NCBI RefSeq assembly: GCF_016031625.1
Contig: NZ_JACCHP010000019.1
Location: 113,038-177,037 of the forward strand
From: Bradyrhizobium agreste
GTDB lineage: Bacteria > Pseudomonadota > Alphaproteobacteria > Rhizobiales > Xanthobacteraceae
Reading direction: 5' to 3'
DNA: 64,000 nucleotides
Under the pieces are notes generated by a model, which saw only the letters and a list, made by a program, of their open reading frames with translations, made no database searches and was not told the origin of the DNA. Every line of letters starts with the position of its first letter. Position 1 is the stretch's first letter. The position numbers and the translations under genes were made by a program. This document shows, piece by piece, positions 34,583 to 42,854 of the stretch.

Positions 34583-35959
34583 GTGCTTGATCGAACCCTC
34601 GTCACCATCGCCGAGACAGAGACCATTGAGGAAGCCTTCCGGCGCCTGAACGCGAACATGCTCGGCATCCTGTTCGCGCAGGACGCGAGTGGGCGGATCG
34701 TCGGCGCCGTAACGGACGGCGACATCCGAAGGCGCATGCTGACCGGCATCACGATCCAGGACCGGGTTGTGTCCTGCATCAATCGCGACTTCGTCTGGGC
34801 GCCGAGCGGCGGTCCGCGCGAGCAGATCCTCAAACTGCTCGACCAGCGCGTCCATGTGGTGCCGATCCTCGATGGCGAGGGGCGGCTGGTCGACGTGTTC
34901 AGCCGCGAGCTGTTCAACCTGTCGGAAGAGAGCGAGGTGTTCGCGCGCGCCCGCTCGCCGGTGCGGATCAGCTTCTCCGGCGGCGGCACCGACCTGACGC
35001 ATTACTTCGTGGCGAATGATGGAGGCGCAGTCATCAGCGCCACGATCAAGATGTACGCTCACGCGACGCTGCGGCGCCGGAGCGATCCCAGCATCCGGAT
35101 CTACTCGCACGACTTCCGCCGCACGGTCGAGACCGACAATCTCGCAGAGCTCGGAACGGGCGGAGATCTCGCACTGATCAAGTCGGTCGTGCGCCTGATC
35201 AAGCCGACTTACGGCTTCGAGCTCGAAGTGTCCGCCGACTTCCCGGTCGGATCGGGACTCGGCGGCTCCGCGGTGGTCTCGTCGGCGATCATCGGCTGCT
35301 TCAACGAATTTCGCAGCGACCAGTGGGACCGCCACGAGATCGCGGAGATGGCCTTCCAGGCCGAGCGGTTGATGCTCAACATTCCCGGCGGCTGGCAGGA
35401 TCAGTACGCCACCGTGTTCGGCGGATTCAATCACATGGAGTTCTTCTCCGACCAGAACACCATCGTGCCGCTTCGCCTCGATCCCAACATCATCGCCGAG
35501 CTCGAGGAGAGCCTGGTGCTCTGTTACGTCGGCTCGGGGCGCGATTCCGGCGCCATTCACCGCGACCAGAAGGCTCAGCACGGGACCAGCGACGCTGTCG
35601 CCGCAGCTGCAAAGCAGAAGGAAGTGACGCGCGACATAAGGCGGCATCTGCTGCGCGGCCAGCTGCTGGAATGCGGCCGGCTGATCGACGAGGCCTGGCA
35701 CGCCAAGCGGAAGCTGAGCTCCAAGATCTCGTCGGACGCGATCGACGCGATCTATGATTTTGCCAAGCAGCATGGCGCGGTCGGCGGCAAGTTGCTTGGC
35801 GCCGGCGGCGGCGGTTACTTCATGTTCTTCGTCCGCCCGTTCGAGCGCTACCAGCTGATCGCGGCGCTGGAACAGCAGGGGCACAGCTGTTCGCGCATCA
35901 TGTTCGAGGAGAACGGGCTGCGGACGTGGAAGTCGCGTGTTCCCGCCCAACTTGCCTGA
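34583..35959 (+). CDS. CBS-domain GHMP sugar kinase (heptose 7-phosphate kinase-like)
   Basis: Residues about 1-120 are a CBS-domain pair (TLVTIAETETIEEAFRRLNA, GRIVGAVTDGDIRRRML, then VHVVPILDGEGRLVDVFSRE). The rest is a GHMP kinase of the HddA type: SPVRISFSGGGTDLTHYF, the ATP loop PVGSGLGGSAVVSSA, and GGKLLGAGGGGYFMFF near the end. HddA phosphorylates D-glycero-D-manno-heptose 7-phosphate at C1. CBS pairs usually sense adenosyl compounds and are more familiar on the nucleotidyltransferase in such clusters (PtmE). The start is uncertain: the frame is open back to 34307, but up to 34463 that DNA is phage remnant in another frame, so I use GTG 34583. It begins the operon, and the next start is 16 bases after its stop. 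Confidence 0.8.
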   Translation: MLDRTLVTIAETETIEEAFRRLNANMLGILFAQDASGRIVGAVTDGDIRRRMLTGITIQDRVVSCINRDFVWAPSGGPREQILKLLDQRVHVVPILDGEGRLVDVFSRELFNLSEESEVFARARSPVRISFSGGGTDLTHYFVANDGGAVISATIKMYAHATLRRRSDPSIRIYSHDFRRTVETDNLAELGTGGDLALIKSVVRLIKPTYGFELEVSADFPVGSGLGGSAVVSSAIIGCFNEFRSDQWDRHEIAEMAFQAERLMLNIPGGWQDQYATVFGGFNHMEFFSDQNTIVPLRLDPNIIAELEESLVLCYVGSGRDSGAIHRDQKAQHGTSDAVAAAAKQKEVTRDIRRHLLRGQLLECGRLIDEAWHAKRKLSSKISSDAIDAIYDFAKQHGAVGGKLLGAGGGGYFMFFVRPFERYQLIAALEQQGHSCSRIMFEENGLRTWKSRVPAQLA

Positions 35960-35975
35960 CGCATATGAGACGAGA

Positions 35976-37901
35976 ATGTTGATGACATCGCCCAAACAAC
36001 CTGCTCCGGTCCGCATCGGCAACCGTCTTCTGGGCGATGGCGAACCCTGCTACGTCATCGCCGAGATCGGCAACAACCATAATGGCGATTTCGAGCGCGC
36101 CATTGCGCTGGTCGACGCCGCGGTCGCGGCCGGAGCCGATTGCGCCAAGTTCCAGATGCGCAAGCTCGACGAGGTCTATCGTGCCTCGAGTCTGTCCGGG
36201 AAAGACGACGACCTCGCCGTCGAATATACGCTCGATCTTCTGCGCCGCTTCGAGCTGCCGACCGCTCAGCAGAAGAAGATCGCCGAATATTGCGCAGCCA
36301 AGGGCATCGAGTACCTCTGCACGCCCTGGGACGCGAAGAGCGTCGCTGTGCTCGAAAGCTTCGGCGTCGAGGCCTACAAGGTCGCCTCGGCCGATCTCAC
36401 CAACCTGCCGCTGCTCGCCCGCCTCACAGCCACCGGCAAGACGCTGATCGTCTCGACCGGCATGAGCACGACGGACGAGATCAAGGCCGCGGCGAAGTTC
36501 CTCGACGACCGCAATGCCAGCTATGTGCTCCTCCACTGCCAGAGCACCTATCCGGCCGCACTCCACAACATCCATTTGCGTTTCATGGAAACGCTGCGCG
36601 AGATCCATCCGGTCGTCGGCTATTCCGGCCACGAGCGCGGCATTGCCGTCTCGACGGCCGCCGTCGCACTCGGCGCCGTCGTCATAGAGCGCCACATCAC
36701 GCTCGATCGCGAGATGGAAGGTCCGGACCATGCCGCAAGTCTCGAGCCGGAGGAGTTCAAGGCGCTCGTCTCCGGCATTCGCGAGGTGGAAGCGGCGCGC
36801 GGCGAGAAGCTCGCCCAGCGCGCGCTGAGCCAGGGTGAGCTGATCAACCGCGAAAACCTCGCCAAGAGCCTGGTGGCCGCGCGCGACCTGCCGGCCGGCA
36901 CCGTGATCGCCGAGAGCGACATTGCCGTGAAGAGCCCGGGACAGGGCCTGTCGCCGCTGAAGATGCCGGCGCTGCTCGGCCGCAAGCTGACGCGGACAAT
37001 GGCGGCCGACGACTATTTCTTCCGGAGCGATCTCAATGAAGGCGCCGCGAAGGCGCGGCGCTACCAGTTCGACCGCCCCTGGGGCGTGCCGGTGCGCTAT
37101 CACGATACCGAGCGTTTCCTGGAGATTTGCGAGCCCGACATCATCGAATTCCATCTCAGCTACAGCGACATGGAGCGCGATCCGGCGGCCTATCTGTCGG
37201 GCACCTATGATCTCGGCTTCGTCGTGCATGCGCCGGAGCTGTTTGCCGGCTCCAAGCTGATGGACCTCGCAACCCCCGACGAGGCGCTGCGGCGCTATTC
37301 GCTGGAGCAAACCCAGGCGGTGATCGACATCACGCGCGGCCTGAAGAAGTTCTTTCCCAAGACCAAGCGCCCGCCCATCGTCGCCAATATCGGCGGCTTC
37401 ACCATGGACGAGCCGCTGCCGCCGGAGGAGAAAGCCGAGCGCTACCGCATCTTCGCGCAGAGCTTGACCGAGCTCGACATGGACGGTGTCGAGCTGACGC
37501 CGCAGACCATGGCGCCGTTCCCCTGGCATTTCGGCGGCCAGCGCCACCAGAACATCTTCATCTTCCCGGAGGAATCGGCCGCGTTCTGCGCCAAGCATGG
37601 TTTGCGCATGTGCGTCGATATCTCCCACACCAAGCTCGCCGCCAATCACTTCGGCTTCGACTTCGCGCAAGGCCTCGCCCAGCTCGGGCCGCACACCGCG
37701 CATCTGCATTTCGGGGACGCCAAAGGCCTCGACGGCGAAGGTCTCCAGATCGGCGAAGGCGAAATCGATTTCGACGAGATCGGACAGGTGCTGCGCAAGC
37801 ATGCACCGGCGGCGTCATTCATTCCCGAGATATGGCAGGGCCACAAGAACATGGGCGAAGGCTTCTGGACCGCGCTCGAGCGTCTGGAGGGACACATCTG
37901 A
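35976..37901 (+). CDS. NeuB-type sugar-acid synthase fused to SAF and TIM-barrel domains
   Basis: A 641-residue fusion. Residues about 10-260 are a NeuB-like barrel (YVIAEIGNNHNGDFERAIAL, CAKFQMRK, EYLCTPWDAKSVAVLESFGV, LIVSTGMSTTDEI, VVGYSGHERGIAVSTAAVAL, then IERHITLDREMEGPDHAASL). These enzymes condense phosphoenolpyruvate with an N-acyl-hexosamine-type sugar to make a nonulosonic acid. Residues about 290-350 form the SAF (antifreeze-like) cap (LVAARDLPAGTVIAESDIAV). The last 290 residues are a second TIM barrel of the sugar-isomerase/AP-endonuclease-2 type (DGVELTPQTMAPFPWHFGGQ, CVDISHTKLAANH, HTAHLHFGDAKGLDGEG, with metal-type His/Asp/Glu). So synthase and a possible isomerase are joined. 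The start is ATG 35976 (or 35982) after GAGACGAG. The gene overlaps the next by one base. Confidence 0.87.
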   Translation: MLMTSPKQPAPVRIGNRLLGDGEPCYVIAEIGNNHNGDFERAIALVDAAVAAGADCAKFQMRKLDEVYRASSLSGKDDDLAVEYTLDLLRRFELPTAQQKKIAEYCAAKGIEYLCTPWDAKSVAVLESFGVEAYKVASADLTNLPLLARLTATGKTLIVSTGMSTTDEIKAAAKFLDDRNASYVLLHCQSTYPAALHNIHLRFMETLREIHPVVGYSGHERGIAVSTAAVALGAVVIERHITLDREMEGPDHAASLEPEEFKALVSGIREVEAARGEKLAQRALSQGELINRENLAKSLVAARDLPAGTVIAESDIAVKSPGQGLSPLKMPALLGRKLTRTMAADDYFFRSDLNEGAAKARRYQFDRPWGVPVRYHDTERFLEICEPDIIEFHLSYSDMERDPAAYLSGTYDLGFVVHAPELFAGSKLMDLATPDEALRRYSLEQTQAVIDITRGLKKFFPKTKRPPIVANIGGFTMDEPLPPEEKAERYRIFAQSLTELDMDGVELTPQTMAPFPWHFGGQRHQNIFIFPEESAAFCAKHGLRMCVDISHTKLAANHFGFDFAQGLAQLGPHTAHLHFGDAKGLDGEGLQIGEGEIDFDEIGQVLRKHAPAASFIPEIWQGHKNMGEGFWTALERLEGHI

Positions 37902-38590
37902 TGGCGCGCAAGACGCTGGCCGTGATCGCCGCGCGCGGCGGCTCCAAGGGCATCCCGCACAAGAACCTGCTCGATCTCTGCGGAAAGCCCCTGATCGCCT
38001 GGACGGTCGAACAGGCCCGCGCCGCACGCGGGGTCGACGTGGTGGCGGTCTCGTCGGACAGCGACGCCATTCTCGCCGCGGCCGAGGTCGCAGGAGCCAT
38101 CGGCGTGCGGCGTCCGGACGACATTTCGGGCGACCTCGCCTCCTCCGAATCCGCCTGGCTACATGCTCTCGATGCGACCGAAGCGCAAATGGGCCGGTTC
38201 GAGCGTGTCGTCGCGCTTCAGGCTACATCGCCGATCCGCGAGCCCAGCGACATCGAGAACGCGCTCGCAACCTTCGATCGCGACCATCTCGACAGCCTGC
38301 TGTCGGTCTGCGAGGTCGAGGACTATTTCAACTGGCGAATCGGCGCGAGCGGCCCGGAGCCGATCAATTACGATCATCGCAACCGCCGTATGCGGCAGCA
38401 GATCGAGAAGCGGTACCTCGAGAACGGCTCGTTCTACGTCCTCATCCCATCCCTCCTGCGCGAGCAGAATAATCGTCTCGGCGGCAAGATCGGCTTCCAC
38501 GTGATGGATCGTCACAAGATGTTCCAGATCGACCGCCCCGAGGACGTCAAGCTTTGCGCCGCCATCATGCGCAGCTACGGCTATGCCTGA
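37901..38590 (+). CDS. CMP-nonulosonic acid (acylneuraminate) cytidylyltransferase
   Basis: A 229-residue nucleotidyltransferase that would activate the product of the preceding synthase as a CMP-sugar. The N-terminal CTP-binding motif is LAVIAARGGSKGIPHKNLLD. VALQATSPIREPSDIENAL and RYLENGSFYVL also fit the NeuA/LegF family. It differs clearly from the pseudaminic-type enzyme at 44026, so the region has two CMP-sugar synthetases, each next to its own set of genes. The start codon overlaps the previous stop (TGATG). Confidence 0.9.
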   Translation: MARKTLAVIAARGGSKGIPHKNLLDLCGKPLIAWTVEQARAARGVDVVAVSSDSDAILAAAEVAGAIGVRRPDDISGDLASSESAWLHALDATEAQMGRFERVVALQATSPIREPSDIENALATFDRDHLDSLLSVCEVEDYFNWRIGASGPEPINYDHRNRRMRQQIEKRYLENGSFYVLIPSLLREQNNRLGGKIGFHVMDRHKMFQIDRPEDVKLCAAIMRSYGYA

Positions 38591-39347
38591 TCTCAGCGCC
38601 TTCTCTCTCGCAGGCAAGATCGCGGTGGTCACCGGCGCCTCGCGCGGCATTGGCGCGGCGATTGCAAGCGGCCTGAAGGACGCCGGAGCCGCCGTGTTCG
38701 GCCTCAGCCGATCCGGAACCGCGCCGCAGGGCGTGCCCGCGATTGCCTGCGACCTCTCCGACGACGGCGCGATCGAAGCCGCATTTCGCACCATCGCCGC
38801 AAAAAGCGATCGCATCGACGCACTCGTGAATGCCGCCGGCATCAGTCTTCCGGCCCAAGGCAGCGAAAGCGAGCTCGCACGCTTCCGCGCCACGGTCGCA
38901 ACCGATCTCACCGGCGTCTACGCCACCATCCTCGCCGCCTATCCGCTCCTGAAGAATGCGGGCTCGGCGGCGATCGTCAACGTCACCAGCATCAATTCGG
39001 TGCGCGGTTTTCCTGGTAATCCCGGTTACGTCGCGGCGAAGGCGGGGCTTGCCGGGCTGACACGCGCTCTCGCTGCCGACTACGCACCGGACGGCATCCG
39101 TGTCAACGCGCTTGCGCCGGGCTACGTCGCGACCGAGATGACCGCGAAGAGCCATGCCGATCCTGTGATGCATGAGGATCGGCGCCGCCACACCATGCTC
39201 GGCCGCTGGGGTCAGCCCGCCGACATGGTTGGTGCCGCCGTTTTTCTGGCCTCGGCAGCCTCCGCCTATGTGACCGGCCAGGAAATCTTCGTCGACGGCG
39301 GTTGGATCGCCAAGGGCCTCTCCATCAGTTCGGATAGCACATCGTGA
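38583..39347 (+). CDS. SDR oxidoreductase
   Basis: A 254-residue short-chain dehydrogenase/reductase with the NAD(P) motif TGASRGIG (about 18-25), NAAG, a catalytic Ser in IVNVTSINS and YVAAK (Tyr-x3-Lys). The C-terminal YVTGQEIFVDGGW is the classic SDR ending. It overlaps the cytidylyltransferase gene by 8 bases and the isomerase gene by 4, so it is part of a coupled operon. It probably oxidises or reduces a sugar intermediate; the substrate is unknown. Confidence 0.9.
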   Translation: MPDLSAFSLAGKIAVVTGASRGIGAAIASGLKDAGAAVFGLSRSGTAPQGVPAIACDLSDDGAIEAAFRTIAAKSDRIDALVNAAGISLPAQGSESELARFRATVATDLTGVYATILAAYPLLKNAGSAAIVNVTSINSVRGFPGNPGYVAAKAGLAGLTRALAADYAPDGIRVNALAPGYVATEMTAKSHADPVMHEDRRRHTMLGRWGQPADMVGAAVFLASAASAYVTGQEIFVDGGWIAKGLSISSDSTS

Positions 39348-40192
39348 CCGCAACGCTCGAACGCATCGGCTTCATGCAGGGACGGCTGTCGGCTTTGGTC
39401 GACGGCAAGATCCAGGCATTCCCGTGGAACGAATGGCGCGAGGAATTTCCCCGCGCTAACGCGCTCGGCCTGACGCGGATGGAATGGACCATCGACCAGG
39501 AGCGGCTGCGCGAGAACCCGCTGATGACCGAGCAGGGACAACAGGAGATTCAGACGCTGGCACGCGAGAACGGCGTTCGCATCCCGAGCCTGACCGGCGA
39601 TTGCTTCATGCAGGCGCCGTTCTGGAAAGTCGATGCGGTCGTGCGCGATGCCCTCGTCAACGATCTGGATCTCCTGATTGCCGCCTGCAGCCGCATTGGC
39701 ATCGAGTTCATCGTGGTCCCGCTGGTCGACAACGGCAAGATCGAGCGCGAGAGCGAGAGCGACACGCTCAAGCGGGTGCTGATCGCCCGCCGCGAACAGC
39801 TGGTGAGACAGAACGTCAAGATCGTCTTCGAGTCCGATCTGCCGCCGCGCGACCTCGCCCGCTTCATGGAGGCGTTTCCGGCGGAAGTCTTTGGCATCAA
39901 CTACGACAGCGGCAACAGTGCCTCGCTGGGCTACGACAGCGCCGAGGAGATCGAGGCCTACGCGCCCCGCATTCTCAATGTCCATGTGAAGGACCGTGTG
40001 CGCGGGGGCACCACCGTGCCGCTCGGCACCGGCAACGCCGATCTCGCCAAGACGATCCGGCTGATCGAGCGCTCCGGCTACAAGGGACAGTACATCCTGC
40101 AAACCGCGCGGGCCGGCGATGACGACCACGCCGGCGCGCTGGCGAAATATCGCGACATGACGGTTCGCTGGATCGAGGATGCCACGCGATGA
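39344..40192 (+). CDS. Sugar isomerase/epimerase, TIM barrel (AP-endonuclease-2 type)
   Basis: A 282-residue xylose-isomerase-like TIM-barrel protein. It opens RIGFMQGRLSALVDGKIQAF and shows GLTRMEWTIDQERL, FIVVPLVDNGKIE, VFESDLPPRDLARFMEAFP, NYDSGNSASLGYD and ILNVHVKDRVRGG. Together these provide the metal-binding Glu, Asp and His residues of the fold. The start is GTG 39344, which overlaps the previous TGA. The operon thus has this free-standing barrel and another one fused to the synthase. Confidence 0.85.
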   Translation: MTATLERIGFMQGRLSALVDGKIQAFPWNEWREEFPRANALGLTRMEWTIDQERLRENPLMTEQGQQEIQTLARENGVRIPSLTGDCFMQAPFWKVDAVVRDALVNDLDLLIAACSRIGIEFIVVPLVDNGKIERESESDTLKRVLIARREQLVRQNVKIVFESDLPPRDLARFMEAFPAEVFGINYDSGNSASLGYDSAEEIEAYAPRILNVHVKDRVRGGTTVPLGTGNADLAKTIRLIERSGYKGQYILQTARAGDDDHAGALAKYRDMTVRWIEDATR

Positions 40193-40950
40193 AGCTCGAG
40201 CTGGATGATCGCGTCGCGCTCGTCACCGGCGCCAGCCGTGGGATCGGGCTCGCGATCGCGACGACGCTCGCCGCAGAAGGCGCCAGAGTAGCGCTCGCGG
40301 CGCGCGGCGCAGACGCGCTCGATGCCGCGCGGGGTGCGGTCGGCGGCAGCACGTCGGTACATGTGGCTGATGTCACCGATGCGGCCGCCGCAGCAAGGCT
40401 GCTGCACGAGGTCGAACGACAGTGGGGGCGCCTCGACATCCTCGTCTGCAACGTCGGCAGCGGCGCTTCCGTGCCGCCCGGGCAGGAAAATGCTGCGGAA
40501 TGGTCGCGGGTGATGGACCTCAATCTCTTCGCCACGACCAACATGATCGAGGCCGCACGGCCGTTGATGGCGCGCGGCAGCGGCGACCGGTCGATCGTCT
40601 GCATCTCCTCGATCGCCGGCATGGCGGCGCTGGGCGCGCCCGTCACCTACTATGCCGCGAAGGCGGCGCTGAACGCGACCGTGCGCGGGCTGGCGCGACC
40701 GCTGGCGCTCGAGGGCATCCGCATCAATGCGGTCGCGCCCGGCAACATCCTCGCAGCGGACGGCACCTGGGCGCGCAAGCTCGCCGAGAACAGGGCCGCA
40801 GTCGAGGACATGCTTGTTCGCGAGGTGGCTCTGCGCCGGCTGGGGAAGCCGGAAGAGGTCGCCGACCTCGTCTCGTTTCTCGCCTCGCCGCGCGCGGCGT
40901 TCATCACCGGCAGCGTCATGGTCGCCGACGGCGGCCAATTGCGCAGCTGA
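40189..40950 (+). CDS. SDR oxidoreductase
   Basis: A 253-residue classical SDR: TGASRGIGLAIATTLAAEGA, then LVCNVGSG, a catalytic Ser in VCISSIAG, YYAAKAA (Tyr-x3-Lys) and FITGSVMVADGGQ at the end. It overlaps the isomerase gene by 4 bases (ATGA). It is the second of three SDRs in this operon; they differ enough to suggest separate steps. Substrate unknown. Confidence 0.9.
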   Translation: MKLELDDRVALVTGASRGIGLAIATTLAAEGARVALAARGADALDAARGAVGGSTSVHVADVTDAAAAARLLHEVERQWGRLDILVCNVGSGASVPPGQENAAEWSRVMDLNLFATTNMIEAARPLMARGSGDRSIVCISSIAGMAALGAPVTYYAAKAALNATVRGLARPLALEGIRINAVAPGNILAADGTWARKLAENRAAVEDMLVREVALRRLGKPEEVADLVSFLASPRAAFITGSVMVADGGQLRS

Positions 40951-40963
40951 ACAGGAGCTCCCG

Positions 40964-41803
40964 ATGGCAAGCCCGTCCTCACGCTATGACCTGACCGGCC
41001 GCACAGCTCTCGTGACCGGTGCAGGCGGCCTGCTCGGCCGGCAGCATGTCGTCGCACTCTCCGAGGCCGGCGCGCGCGTCGTCGTTACCGAAGTCGGGCT
41101 TGCGCAGGCCGAAGCCGCCGTTGCCGCACTCGAGCAGACTGCGCCATCCGCCGACCTGATCGCGCTTGCGATCGACGTCACCACACTCGATTCGGTGCAC
41201 GCTGCGCACGAGCAGCTTTCCGGCCGCGGCGTCTCCATCGACATCCTCGTCAACAACGCGGCGATCGACCCCAAGGTGACCTCCGCACCCGGCGTGATGC
41301 ATTCCTCCCGCTTCGAAGCGTTTCCGGTGCCGCAATGGCAGACCGAGATCGCCGTGGGCCTGACCGGCGCGATGCTGTGCGCCCAGGTGTTCGGCAGCGC
41401 AATGGCATCGCGTGGCCGCGGCGTGATCCTCAACATCGCCTCCGATCTCGGCGTGATCGCGCCGGACCAGCGGCTGTACCGCCAGCCGCAGGTGACACGC
41501 GAGGAGGAGCAGCCGGTGAAGCCGGTGACCTACTCGGTGATCAAGCACGGATTGATCGGGTTGACGAAATACCTGGCGACCTACTGGGCCGAGCGCGGCG
41601 TGCGCGTAAACGCGATCTCGCCCGGGGGCGTGTTCAACAACCAGGACCCGGCCTTCGTCGAACGACTGACCCGCCTGATTCCGATGGGCCGCATGGCCAA
41701 AGTGGACGAATACCGTGCGGCCGTGCAGTTCCTCTGCTCGGATGCATCGAGCTACATGACAGGCCAGAACCTGGTGATGGACGGCGGCAGGAGCGTATGG
41801 TAA
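40964..41803 (+). CDS. PtmA-like SDR oxidoreductase
   Basis: A 279-residue SDR starting at ATG 40964 after AACAGGAGCT. The cofactor loop is TGAGGLLGRQHVVALSEAGA, and the active site has YSVIKHGLIGLTKYLATYWA with NAISPGGVFNNQDPAFVERL after it. This block strongly recalls PtmA, an SDR of the Campylobacter flagellin-glycosylation (legionaminic-type) cluster. The likeness is from memory, not a search. It supports a role in an unusual acidic sugar. It is the last gene of the operon before pseB. Confidence 0.85.
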   Translation: MASPSSRYDLTGRTALVTGAGGLLGRQHVVALSEAGARVVVTEVGLAQAEAAVAALEQTAPSADLIALAIDVTTLDSVHAAHEQLSGRGVSIDILVNNAAIDPKVTSAPGVMHSSRFEAFPVPQWQTEIAVGLTGAMLCAQVFGSAMASRGRGVILNIASDLGVIAPDQRLYRQPQVTREEEQPVKPVTYSVIKHGLIGLTKYLATYWAERGVRVNAISPGGVFNNQDPAFVERLTRLIPMGRMAKVDEYRAAVQFLCSDASSYMTGQNLVMDGGRSVW

Positions 41804-41852
41804 CCAGCGGCATTCTCCCCACTCCAGACAACGATCCGGCGCAAGAGCGAGC

Positions 41853-42854
41853 ATGTTCAATCAAAAAGCCATTCTGATCACTGGGGGCACAGGATCGTTC
41901 GGAAAGAAGTTCGTCGGCTGCCTGCTGAGGGACTTCAAGCCGCGTCGTGTCGTCGTGTATTCGCGCGACGAGCTGAAGCAGTACGAGATGCAGCAGGAGT
42001 TCGATCAGCCTGCAATGCGCTATTTCATCGGCGACGTCCGTGACGGTGAGCGCCTCCGCTCGGCCATGGAAGGGATCGACTTCGTCGTTCACGCCGCTGC
42101 CTTGAAGCAGGTGCCGGCCGCCGAATACAATCCCATGGAGTGCATCAAGACCAACGTCCATGGTGCGGAGAACGTGATTCAAGCCGCGCTCGCGGCGAAC
42201 GTCGAGAAGGTGATCGCGCTCTCCACGGACAAGGCTGCGCAGCCGATCAATCTCTACGGCGCGACCAAGCTGGCCTCGGACAAGCTGTTCATTGCCGCCA
42301 ACAACATGGCTGGCGGCCATCGTACGGCTTTTGCCGTGGTGCGGTACGGTAACGTCGTCGGTTCGCGCGGTTCGATCGTACCGCTGTTCAACAAGCTGAT
42401 CGCCGAAGGGACGGATCATCTGCCGATCACCGATCCGCGGATGACGCGGTTCTGGATCTCGTTGCAGCAGGGCGTTGATTTCGTGATCAAGAGCTTCCAG
42501 CGCATGTCGGGCGGCGAGATTTTCGTTCCGATGATCCCTTCCGTCCGTATTCCGGATCTGGCTGCGGCAATGGCCCCAACGCTGCCGACCCGGATGATCG
42601 GCATCCGTCCGGGCGAAAAGCTCCATGAGGTCATGTGCCCGACCGACGATTCGCATCTGACGGTGAAGTTTCACGATCATTTCGTGATCAAGCCGACGAT
42701 CAAATTCTTCCGTCGCGATGTGGACTATCTCACGAACCAGATCGGCGAACGCGGCGAGCCGGTTCCCGATGGCTTCGAGTACAATTCTGGTCGAAACGAC
42801 CACTTCCTCGATCCCGCCGAGATCCGGGACTTCAACAAGATCGCTCTGCAATGA
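41853..42854 (+). CDS. pseB: UDP-N-acetylglucosamine 4,6-dehydratase (inverting)
   Basis: A 333-residue extended SDR and the first enzyme of CMP-pseudaminic acid synthesis. It makes the 4-keto-6-deoxy sugar with C5 inversion. The NADP loop TGGTGSFG is at 10-17. HAAALKQVPAAEYNPMECIK, STDKAAQPINLYGATKLASD (catalytic Asp/Lys and Tyr-x3-Lys) and RYGNVVGSRGSIVPLF are the PseB/FlaA1 signature. The length fits. It overlaps pseC by 4 bases. Confidence 0.94.
   Translation: MFNQKAILITGGTGSFGKKFVGCLLRDFKPRRVVVYSRDELKQYEMQQEFDQPAMRYFIGDVRDGERLRSAMEGIDFVVHAAALKQVPAAEYNPMECIKTNVHGAENVIQAALAANVEKVIALSTDKAAQPINLYGATKLASDKLFIAANNMAGGHRTAFAVVRYGNVVGSRGSIVPLFNKLIAEGTDHLPITDPRMTRFWISLQQGVDFVIKSFQRMSGGEIFVPMIPSVRIPDLAAAMAPTLPTRMIGIRPGEKLHEVMCPTDDSHLTVKFHDHFVIKPTIKFFRRDVDYLTNQIGERGEPVPDGFEYNSGRNDHFLDPAEIRDFNKIALQ

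Noticed and set aside
35898..37802. 634-codon minus-strand frame over the NeuB fusion gene
   Set aside because: Antisense shadow; the plus strand encodes a clear synthase.
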